A stretch of 64,000 nt of DNA, taken from positions 24,258,001-24,322,000 of the forward strand of contig JAWQUS010000007.1 of the NCBI GenBank assembly GCA_036365455.1. Reading direction: 5' to 3'. This document shows, piece by piece, positions 11,901 through 23,900 of the stretch. A program made the translations under genes and the position numbers. Positions within the stretch are counted from its first letter, which is position 1. Each line of letters begins with the position of its first letter. Below the pieces are notes generated by a model. It saw nothing but the letters and a program-made list of their open reading frames with translations, had not been told where the DNA came from and did not search any database. Source of the stretch: Macrosoma leucophasiata (Eukaryota > Arthropoda > Insecta > Lepidoptera > Hedylidae).

Positions 11901-14900
11901 ATTCTGAATCAAAATTACAAGAATCGTCAGTTTAATCAAAAAATCTACTCGAAATAAAACTAGTTTTCGAATTTATCTCGCGTATATTAAACTAAAAATA
12001 CATAGAAAACGTCAATTATTACTATCTGTGTAAAAATGAGCCCGAAAGCCCTTCAAAATATCTACGTTAACTTTTATAAAAAATAACAAGATATTTACCC
12101 CCTTATTCATAAACGTATCTTAGCTAGTGTTGCTAAACTCCTCCTTTGTCTTTTTCTATCCTGTACATTTAACAATGCAACTGACAAAGACAAAGCATTC
12201 TATAGCTGAAACGTATCTAATGTACGTTTATGAATAAAGGGGTTAGTGATAAAAAAAAGATGCAAAACCATTTTTTATTATAATTAGTTCGTTTATAACC
12301 GAGTGATACACTTACACTATTACTTATACGAGTAGTTACATGAACATTGGTAACTCCGGCCTTGATAGTTACCAATTTGTGGTTCGACATTAAAATATAG
12401 TTGTGAGGTTGCCACCGCAACACTTAGTACGGGTTAGTGGCCAACCCGCTGTCGGATGTTTTCAAATCGATAAGGCCTCCAACAAGGTTTAACGACTGCT
12501 ATCTATCGATAGCAACCGGGACCAATGGCTTAACGTGCCCTCCGAAGCACGGAAACGCGCCTTTTAATTTGTCACTAGCGGTCACCCATCACACACCCGA
12601 CCGCGCCCGTATCGCTCAACCAAGTAAATCGCTTTCGATCTACACCAGCCAAAGAGACATACCCGCTTCATTACAAAAAAAATATTTTTCAATTTGTAGT
12701 CATTAATATTGAATATAAAAATCCGCAGGAGCGTAATGTGGACGTGGAGCACAGGTTCGGCGAGACGCTGGGCGCGGGCGGCGGCGGGGGCGCGCACGCG
12801 TCTCGCGGCAAGAAGAAGTCGACGCGCTGCCGCATGGTGTTCCGCACCGACATCGTCGACGCCAACGGACAGGTCGAGACCCTGCAGGTCTGCTCCACGC
12901 AGATCATATGCAGTGAGTATCTGCCGAAGACCATGGTACAGTTGCCCTAAAATTGTATTTTGGTTTGGCGATGTACTGTTGTGAAAGCCAGAAAAACTGT
13001 CGAAAAGTAAATGTCGATTAAAACTAGTAGCAAACTGTCCATTCTAGTTCTACGAAACAGGTGTATATACAGTGTGTAACATAATTAACGCACACCCTGA
13101 ATGAAGCTTGTTCAGAATAGATAACCGAATCAAATTCAGGCATTTTTAATATAGGTAATTTTTTATTCCAAAATTAATTACAATCAAGTAAATTATGGTC
13201 AGTCAATACAAACTAAAACGAGATTTACGTTTATCCATAATAAAATGCAAAAACAAGTCCAATGGAACTCGTTGAGGCGTGCATTTTACTGTACATAATT
13301 AAATTCAAGAAAAATAGTGAAAAATTTAACACACGCTAGTAGCGAGTTTTAAATAGCGGTGTTGCGCAGGTATCACATTGCGACAGTGTGCGTGTGTGAG
13401 TAGGTTTGTGTTTTGTGTGCAGCCGAAGATAGAGGAAAGGAAGCGTGCGTAGGATATGCATACTGTCGTACAAATTGAAGACAACTTATTTCTTACATAA
13501 TCAACAATATTTAACCCATAAACATGTTATTTCAGTTCATGTATTCTATGATTAACACTCGATTTTCTAATTGAGGTGTTTGATAGTGTGCGTTATATTC
13601 GTTACACGTTGTATACAAAGACTTACCTTTTGTCATGTCTTCGTCAACCCCACTTCTGCGAGATCTACATTTAAAAGATTGTATCTTTCTGTATTTTCGC
13701 AACTAATAAATAGTATTTTCACATTTTCAGCACAACCTCCCGGGGTGCCGGAGGTGTGTCGGAAGTCCCTGGTGTCGTGTCCGGCGACCGGCGGCCTGGA
13801 GCTGTACCTGCTCGGGAAGAACTTCCTCAAGGAGACGCGCGTCGTGTTCCGGGCGATGCAGGAAGGTCGGACCTGGGAGGAAGAGGTGGTCCCAGACAAG
13901 GAGTTTTTACAACAGGTGCGTTTAGGACATTCTTTAAAAAACACAAGCTTATTTCTTCGAAATCTACCCGTTTTCGCTGAACACTGAGGCAAAAAAAATT
14001 GTGTCGACCTGTTGTTCTCGGAGGGGATGAACCTCTTCAAGTAGACGTACGTCCGGGTGATTCAATGGAAATGGTTCCGAATGTCGCCGTACCTGCGCAC
14101 AGACATAGTCGATAGTGTTGCCGTGATGATAACTAGTCTCGTCCATGCCGAGTTCACATCGGGCCAAATACAAGTTAAATTAGACAGACGCGCGCGATGA
14201 GCTCCCCTTCTGGGGTTCACTTCTTTGGTTCTTGCCAAAGTTTACATTTTATTCTTGCCATTTCCTGACTCATATGAAATCTATGGCGATAGGAGGATAA
14301 GATGTTCTTCGAATGCATTCTGTAACATCGTAACACTCCTTTCCCTTCGTCCACCAGACGCACCTAGTGTGCTGCGTGCCGCCGTACCAGCGCGCGGACA
14401 TAGCGGAGAGCGTCGGCGTGCAGCTGTTCGTGCGGTCGGGCGGCAAGGCGTCCGAGCCGCACCCCTTCTACTACACGCCGCCCGCGCTCGACCGCGGCCC
14501 GCCGCACTGCACGCGCCACCACTCGCAACCCGTCGCAGGTACGTCGCCCGCAGCCACAAGCCGCGCACCGCTGCCGCCCGCCGCCCGCCACCCGCCACCC
14601 GCCGCCCGCCGCCCGCTTGCCGCCGCGGTGTCGGCCCGTGCTTCTTGTTGACTTTTGCGATCCGCGCCAGGTTAACTTTTTTCAGTACCAAAATATATAG
14701 TGGTTACCGGTTGTTGAGATGTCACCCGGTAAATTTTGTATCTATCTTCCAACTGGAACCACATAGTCGTGATCTTCCACGGGAATATTAAAAAATGGAT
14801 CTTACAGGATTTTTTTCTGCGTCTGAAGCACAACTCTTCAAAGAAAATGGTGCCCCGTCTTCTAATCTGTTTCATCAAAGAACGTTTCGTTCCGCCGGAC

Positions 14901-17900
14901 CAAATCCACCTTCGCTACGAGAGCGTTATCTCTTTCGCCCGGTCACACGACCGGTAACGCTCTACAGAGCCGAAATTATCCGAAAGCTCTTTCCTAAGGT
15001 CGATGTGCAATATATCTTGCTGCGTACTGTACTTCGATTGACATTATTTCTATAGCCATTTTGACGTAACGTGAAAAATTTTGGAAAACAGCAGCGAAGT
15101 GCGCAGATGCGCCAGCATGCATTCTTGTTAAAAAGTATTACCCCCTTGTTCATAAACGTACATTAGAAACGTTTTAGCTATAGAATGCTTTCTCTTTGTC
15201 AGTTGCATTGTCAAATGTGGAGGATAGAAAAAGACAAAGGAGAGATTAGCAACACTTTAGCTAAAGTACGTTTATGAATAAGGGGGTTAATATTTAGAGC
15301 TGATATATGTATTTCTGTCTCATTTTTATAAAAAGTTGTGTAACTGCCTATTTAGCGGAATTGAAATTTTTATCATAATATATTAAAAATTTGATAAAAA
15401 TATAGTCTGGGATAACCATTTCTTTACACTGCAGTAGTAAAGAAACTCATATTCCAGCATTTTTTTTGCATATTCTGCAAAGAAAGTATTAAAATGTGTT
15501 TTCTTTATTAAAAGGAAAACTAACAGTCATGTTAATAAACAACTGAAATATCAGTTCCGTTTAAAAGACAGAGATAATTTTACATTGAAATAAAAATGGA
15601 ACACAACTTACACAGCCTAAATTGTAAAAGCCTGTTAATGTATATTAAAACGGCAACTCGTGATATGTTCCGCTATTTAATCGCAAAAGTCAACAAAAAA
15701 CGTCGGGTGAAGCAATTTAGACGAACTAATACATACATAAATAGCATGATATTAACAACCGCTTATCAATCGAAATAACTTATACAAAATTGCTGTATAC
15801 ACGAAAGTGTAAACTAACACACTAACTGTATGTGTACATTGTCGCTTGATCCACCGATGTACCGCTGACTCAATTTCTATGAATAAATCGTCTACGGTGA
15901 TGATCACTATAATTTATCACTTGTGCTTGTCTTTAATATATCCATATGTTAAACTTTCACATTACACCGTATGATAAGAAATAGGAATGTTTATTTTTTA
16001 CCATTGCAATTTTGATATATTACTATTAATTTTTTTTATTTAATCCATGTATTATTTTTATATATTTAAAGAATTATAGAAGCATGTAATAATTATATTG
16101 CTGAAAATATGTATTTATGTTTTTATATAATAATATCTCTACGATAATAAATTTTTGGTGTAGTGTGAATGTATTGAATGTAAAGTCAATGTCTGTGTAT
16201 TTTTGGATAAAACAATTTAAAAATGAATTAAGGATAGACATACTTAAGAGACACATTATTTTTAAAAGGTGTGAAAGTTTCAGAATAAAAATATAGTTAA
16301 AAAACGACATAAAAATGCAATGCTAGGGATCTATTACACTCTTTATGTATAGATAGAATCTATATATTGATATAGAAAATTATATCAACACAACAATCAA
16401 TATCATCACATTCACCTATTGCATGTTAAAATAAGTTTTCGATTATTTGATTTAATCATTTTTCGAGTCCAAGTTTACTCCTCGGCCACAGATATTGACA
16501 TTGCAAAGCTTCCACTAACCGCTCAAGACTCGCACATATTAAAAGTATTGTGTACGCTTAGCATGCTGGTGTCGTGATCTAATGTACTGTACTTGTATTA
16601 GTGTGTACCTCTAGATTTACTTTTGGAAGAAATGACTGATGCGTGAATGGCGCACCCCTTGTTTTTTCCCCTTCTGTTCAAGCTAGGTCTGTCTAGGTAG
16701 CAGACGCAGCCCGCAGCCGCCGCGGCCCGTGCGCTACGGTACTGACGCCTTGCACCGACACGATACACTCCACACTCATACACACCATACACCCTGATCT
16801 CTCTCATACTGTTGTCTGCTTTAAATTTTTATATATCAAATTTAATAATTTCAATACTTTTGAATTGGAAAATAGTTTTTTAATATATTTCTTGAAATTT
16901 AATTGTTTTAAATACAAGCTTTTGACAAATAAAACATTGCAAATAAGCTTACTGAAACACGGGCGTCAAATGTTGTATTTTTGCTTTTGTTTGTTGCTTT
17001 TGAAATTTTTTTTTAGATACTAGAAGATACTTATTAAATATTTATTAAAATTTATGCAAATTGTTTTTTTGTGATATTTAATGTTAGAAATGTTTTCTTT
17101 TTAAAAATAACAATAATTGTACAATTGTTGACTATATTAAAAAGCAAAGTTGCGTAGTAATTTAACCCGAAAAATTTATAAAAATACGAGCGTTTTTCAA
17201 ACAACTTAATGCCTTGATCGGTTTATTTAATACTGCACTACTTTTTTGACCCAACTTTGTTTACGAACATAAAATGAATTAGAGTGAAAATGTGTTCAAA
17301 AAACTTTTGAAATGCTATTTAACAATATCCGCCCTCTTTATGATATTTAGCTACCAATTATAAATAGAAAAAAAAGGATACACTGGGGCCACGAATTGTT
17401 TTACTTTTACCGATTCTCGGTTCACCTTTTGGGAAACGCTGGTATTTACTGATAATTAAATAAATACATTATGAAATAATACTAATATTATTATAACATT
17501 GTTTGTATTGCTTGTCACAGTAGTTGTTAATGTAATGTGTACGAATTTTAAAATATTTTTTGTAAATAATGTACAATTTATGCACACTAATTGAGTGTTT
17601 AATAAATATTTAATTAAACAATTCGTAAAAATTGATTAAATTTAAATAATGCAACAATAACTGTAGTAAACAGCGACACTTATAGATAATTATTCATTCA
17701 TTTAAATATATTAAATACACAGGTTGTAAACACAGAAACACTACGCAATATTTTTTCTCTAACTAAATTTGTTTAGGTGTCGGGCGACGGCACCTCGCAG
17801 TCGCCCACATCTGAACCCCACGGTACTGAAGTCACAGAACACGGACAACCCAACGCACGTTTTCTACACAGTTTAACATTTTTACAAACAACACTGACAA

Positions 17901-20900
17901 TTGGGAAACAATACCAGTAAACGAATTCAGAAACCTTTAAAATAATATTTTAGTAAAGTATACATCGACGTGATAACTTGAAATCGTAATTGACAACATT
18001 TCAAATTTGACACGACCCTAAAAGAAAAATACCTTTTCTTTATTTTTCTTTTCTGAGTTCAAATATATATTTTTTTATTTCTTAATTTCTGTGGAAAAAA
18101 AATTAAACTGAAAAACATGTGATGACGTCACTTATATGGTGGAATGAAGTAGTTACCATTGCTTATCTTTAGATGAAAACATTATTGTTACATACTCTGT
18201 GGCAAGATGTGTCAAATTGATACGGATACGTCAATGTCAAAGTATAAAACTAGGAAGTAGGGATGGTGATCCGAGACCTGAGATCGATTAATCGGAAAAG
18301 CGATCCATAGGAACAAAAAAATCGATTCTTATTTAAATAATTATAATAATTTATTTAAATCGATCCACAGTACTGGATTGATCTAGTGAATCAATACATA
18401 TACATAGTATGGAAAATCGAAGATCGATCTTTTTGGTTAATTCACATATGGACATAGGAAACATACAGATCATAAGATTTAACGTTTAAACGTGAGTATA
18501 GGAAGCATTATACCAGCATTGAACACTGTTGAGTTGCTTTTTTTTTGGTCGTCTGTTTTCCTTGAAATTTAGTATTACATACCTATCCCAAATCAAAAAT
18601 AGATCGAGATAATCGAAGACCGATTTTTTCAATGTCGATTTAATCGTGGGTGGATTTTGGACACTTCGATTCGAACATTGATTTATTTCAGAAAAAATCG
18701 CCATCCCTACTACGAAGCCTATGAAAAGCTGCTACGAACTTATTTATTAAAATAAAAACAAGTTTTAAAGTTTTAAACAACGACTTAGCCCTCAGGCTGT
18801 TGATATAATATTGATATTTTTTATTTGTAGTTTGATCAAGGAAGAGATTTATCGACGACACGCAGGGTCAAAGATTTTTTAAATTATATTGATCGATATT
18901 TTTTTCGATATATCGAACACTGGTACTGATATTTAAAAATAACAAGATCACAGCCCTACATCGTGTTTGACAAGCTGACAACGACAAGACAGTGACATCT
19001 ACATTTTTTTTTAAAAGGTCACGGCACAAAGCAATTGTTCTATCGCCATTCTACCATATGTGTGACGTCTAATGGCGCATACGTCTTTTTAGAATACACT
19101 AACTTTCAAAGTAGAAATTATGAATGAAAAGTACAAAATTTCGAAAAATGGTTAAACACGGGTGCCCTAGTTTTGGATTTACTTTTGAATAATGTAATAA
19201 AACATGTAGGTTAAAAATATGAAATGTTGTCAATTGGCCCTGGCGATCGAGGGCCAATTTAATATATAGAAGCTGATTTATAGGCTTTTTATTTAGTATA
19301 TTTAGGCCGGTGTAATTTAGAAAAAAAATTCCCAAATAACGAATCCAATATTCAATCCGTAATCTAAGATTAAATGAAGAATACCTATATACTCTCATTT
19401 AAGAATAAATTCTTTTATAAAAAAAAACAAATAGATTAATTTTCGGTCATTTTTTAACAGTTCTTCTGAATGAGATTATTTGTGAGGGCCAGGCATTATT
19501 TATTATCGGTGAGGACCAGGCATTATTTATTTTTATCATTCAATATTACACGTCCTTTGATTTATTTTAAAAAATGACGTACGTTTTGTTCTTTATTTTT
19601 GCTATGATGAAGAATATCCTATTCTAGGATGTTCTTCAAGTGTAAGATTATAGATTAAAATCCTTTTAATCTCAGTTTCCGTACTGAATGTGGTTCGTCA
19701 TCATCACTCCTACATACTATGCAGATATACTAATGGACAGGTACACACAAGTGGACACGTAGCTAGTTGCGTCCTTTTGATTACCATTTGATACCCATTG
19801 CAGCCTTGACCCGCCGGCTAATGGCACGCGAAATGCAACTGTTTAAGTTACATAGCAATAAAATACAGTAACTTAAAAAGACAGAAGCGTAATTATATTT
19901 CTTATATACAATATACGTTTATATTTTTTGTATACATAACGTTCTTGTCCCGTTGTTGTTATTTTGTCTGCCGCATAACCTGTTGTTGATTTTTAATCAA
20001 TATTTGTATTTATACGTCCATAAAACTGTATATTCGGATTATACAATTTTTGAACGGCTTAATTTTATTTGTATAAGTTTAAACCGTTGCATTTGGCTTG
20101 TTCTCTATTTAGTTGCCGCCAAATAATCGCTTTTAACATATTAATAATAATAGAATAGATACACAACATGAAAGAATTAATAAATAAAATAAGTATCTAC
20201 ATGATTTTAGTAAGTGGGACAGATTTCTGATGTTGGTTAGTTTTCTATTTGTTCGTTCCAGCTCTTACTATACAAGAAAGAAAAATACAAGAATTCATAG
20301 TAATAAATAATTCCAGATCATCATATCAAGATTCACAATAAATATCATTTAAATAAATACTCATTTCAATAATAAATACATACTCTGTCTGTTCTGTAAG
20401 GAACTAACAGAAGTTATGTGTATATTAATCTTAATGAAGCGGCTTTCTACAGAAAAAAACACGATGCGGTTTGTGGTTGTTAATAATATTTAATATTTGA
20501 TAACATTAAGTATTTCTTTCTTATTTTTATTGCATAACAAATTTATCTGGTTGAAGTAGTATTATACAATTTGTCAATCAAACATCTTTGTCGTACCATA
20601 AGCAATAATAATAATAATAATAATAATAATGGCAACCCATAATACGTCCCACTGCTGGGCACGAGTCTCTCCCCATTTTTGGGGGAGGCTTGGAGCTTAC
20701 TCCACCACGCTGCTCCAATGCGGATTGGTGGAGGTGGGTGGTGGGTTAGTGGCCAACCCGCTGTCGGATATTTTCTAACCGCCCATAAGGCCTCCGACAA
20801 GGTTTAACGACTGCTATCTATCGATAGCAACCGGGACCGACGGCTTAACGTGCCCTCCGAAGCACGGAAACGCGCATTTAATTTGCCACTAACGGTCACC

Positions 20901-23900
20901 CATCACACTACCCGACCGCGCCCGTAGTGCTTAACCGAGTAGATCGCTTCCGATCAACACCAGCCGCGGGGCCATGCGCGCTTCACTTCTTAAGCAATAA
21001 TATCGACCACAAACAGCTCCGTGATCGGCGGTGTCCATGCAATGGTGGTGGGGACGCGCGGCTAGGTTTATCTGGATCCCTTTCTAATCTGCTAAACGTT
21101 ACAGGTGAGGAAGCGAGACCGATGCTATACTGGGGCGGGATGATGCCGCCGCCGGCGCTGCCCGTGCCGGGGAGGCGGCCCTCGCTCCTCATGCCCGACC
21201 CCCATTCCCCACTTGGACTCAAAAGCGAGGTACGTATTGGTAATGTAAGATAAATTAATTATATAGCTACACAGAAGCTATAAAAATTAAGACTAAAAGT
21301 AACTCAAGTAAATGAATAACGCGTTCGTTCGTGAATGTGTCTATGTGCGTATACGTACGTACGCACGTGCATGGGATGCGTGCGCAACGTGCGCATGTCT
21401 CACCACGTGTTTCTATTCGACGGATTCTTCTTCTCAACCGATCTCGAAATAAATTAACTTTATAACCGAAAAAGAATTGATAGACGTTCGTAGCATGGTG
21501 GTAGAGCTCCAATGACGGAGGTCGCGGGTTTAGGCACCACCGCATTACTTAATATACTTACCGCTAAATGGTAGTGTTCAGCACTATCGTGTTACGGTCA
21601 GGTGGTAATGACCCTGTTATTTCCGACACATAGGCATAACACCTTAGGCCTCAGGAGTGATAACGCATCTGCATTTTGACCTTGGTCTTGGTGTAAGTGT
21701 CTATAGGCTGTAGTCATAACTTAACATCAATGAACTGCATGCTTGTTTGCCACTTCCATTACATAAAAAAATGGTGCAGTGTTCTAATTTAAACTTATTT
21801 ATTTTATTTAAAGAGAAATGGAAAGAAAAATTTGACTTCAGGCGAGACTCGAACTCGCGGGCTACTGGGAATCTAGTCCAGCCGCTCTTCCAATTGAGCT
21901 ACTGAAGTCCTGCCCGATTTGTCAAATCTTCCTTCACATTTATTGTATTGCTTTATGGTAGCAGCAGCGCCATCTATTGCCAACTATGCTAGTTAGGCAA
22001 CCGATATAATAGACTTTGCAGTTTATTGAATATCGTAAAGAAGTCGCTTTTACCCTTAATAATTGTTTTATATTATTTCGCATTAACACATGCTTGTGAA
22101 ATATATTTTATTTAAAGAGAAATGGAAAGAAAAATTTGACTTCAGGCGAGACTCTCGGCCTACTGGGAATCTAGTATAGTCTATTATATCGGTTGCCTAA
22201 CTAGCATAGTTGGCAATAGATGGCGCTGCTGCTACCATAAAGCAATACAATAAATGTGAAGGAAAGATTTGACAAATCGGGCAGGACTTCAGTAGCTCAA
22301 TTGGAAGAGCGGCTGGACTAGATTCCCAGTAGGCCGCGAGTTCGAGTCTCGCCTGAAGTCAATTTTTTCTTTCCATTTCTCTTAGTAAAACGTCGATCAA
22401 AACAGTAAATGTCTAATGTTGTTACTGAACGGTTTAGATGACGGATGACTCGAGCCAGCACTCTCTAGTCGAGCACGCGGACGGGTCATGCGGCGCCGAG
22501 GGCCCCGAGAAGCCGGGCCTCGAGGACCTCAAGGTCATAGACCTGCGGCTTAAGTCCGAAACCATCACGAGAGAACAGTCTCAGGTTAGTCTTCAACTTT
22601 GCCGCTATTTTTTTTTTTTGCTTTCTTATTTGAGTACCTACACGATGTTCCTATTACGTAAATTTTGCTGATATCGCTCGCATCATACCGTCCCTAGAAC
22701 TGAACCTAATCGAAATTTCACCCCGCTATCAGGTCGGCTTCGTCAACGCGTACGATCAAATAAAACTGTCCCCGACGCAGGCGCCGAGCGAGTCGTCGTC
22801 CCCCGACGTGACCAGCTTCACGCAGACGCTGCAGGCCATCCAGCACAAGGTGCACACCGACAAGGTGGTCGAGTCCGTCACCGCCGCCATCTTCAACTCG
22901 GACGACCCCGGCGGCCAGATCTACGCGGACCCGCAGATGATGCCGATGGACCCGATGCGGCGGCTCATCTCGGCCGATACGCAGATGGGGCCCATGCAGA
23001 CGCAGATGGGGCTCGAGGGCGAGATGAAGGCGCTCGCGCCCGAGATGATGCTCACCGACGGCGCGCTGGCGGGCGCCGGCGACCGCCGCCTCTTGGCCTA
23101 CGACCCAATGCCGCCGCCCGCCCCCGAGGGCTTCGACCCGTTCGGGGCGATCGGCAAGCTGGAGGCCACGCAGATGGAGCGGCGCCTGGCGCACAGCAGC
23201 GCGCAGATGGAGGCGCTCGTGGAGGACGCCATGAAGGCCACGGCCGCCATGCTGCCCGGCGACGCCGCCAAGCTGGACGAGCTGGTCAACTCGCGCGTCG
23301 ACGACCACCTGGCGGGCGCCGCGCCGCCGCCCGCCGACGCGCTGCCGCCGCCCGCCGGCATCCTGGACCCGCAGGGCTCGCTCGGCCTGCCGCAGCAGCA
23401 GGACGACCTGCTCATGATGGCCGACATCCCCACCTCGGTCAAGACGCCGCCGGCCGCCGTCAAGTCCATGATCCTGAACGCGGCCGCCGAGATCCTGACG
23501 TCCGACACGACGATGAACGCGCTCGTCACGTCCGCGATCAACACGGCCAACATCCTGACGGACGGCAGCGGCGTGATGCAGGACGCGCAGCCGCCGGCCG
23601 AGCCCGCGGCCGAGACGCCGCTGGTGGCCATGTCGCAGGCCGTGTCGCAGGCCGTCACGCAGGCCGTGTCGCAGGCCGTGTCGCACGCCGTGTCGCAGGC
23701 CGTGTCGCAGGAGATGACGCGCACGCAGGAGGGCCCCGTGCAGGGCCTCACCGACATGAGCGACCAGGACCTGCTCTCCTACATCAACACCAGCGCCTTC
23801 GACCAGGGTGAGTACATGGACATTTACTATTGAGCGATATCTAGTCGTTAGTCTAACCCGAGCTTCGCGGTGATGAGACAATAAGTGTTTTATAGTCGTT

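Larger units (their letters stand above)
21812..22383. repeat. Inverted duplication containing two tRNA-like genes
   Basis: Left arm 21812-22013 and right arm 22178-22383 are near-identical reverse complements (about 202-206 bp) separated by about 165 bp. The spacer holds a third, partial copy (22106-22176) in the orientation of the left arm, lacking 11 bp of the tRNA T-arm. All of this is intronic in NFAT. Confidence 0.93.

Noticed and set aside
17777..17860. Exon-like stretch after GTTTAG in a NFAT intron (reads [16 protein letters not shown])
   Set aside because: Its frame does not fit the phase left by exon 14358-14538, while 21105 fits exactly; the in-phase reading meets TGA. It remains possible only with an unseen partner exon.
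22718..23881. Long open frame (387 codons) on the minus strand opposite the NFAT C-terminal exon, and a second of 219 codons
   Set aside because: Arg/His/Gly-rich composition produced by the GC-biased codons of the real gene on the other strand; no domain and no splice or promoter context.
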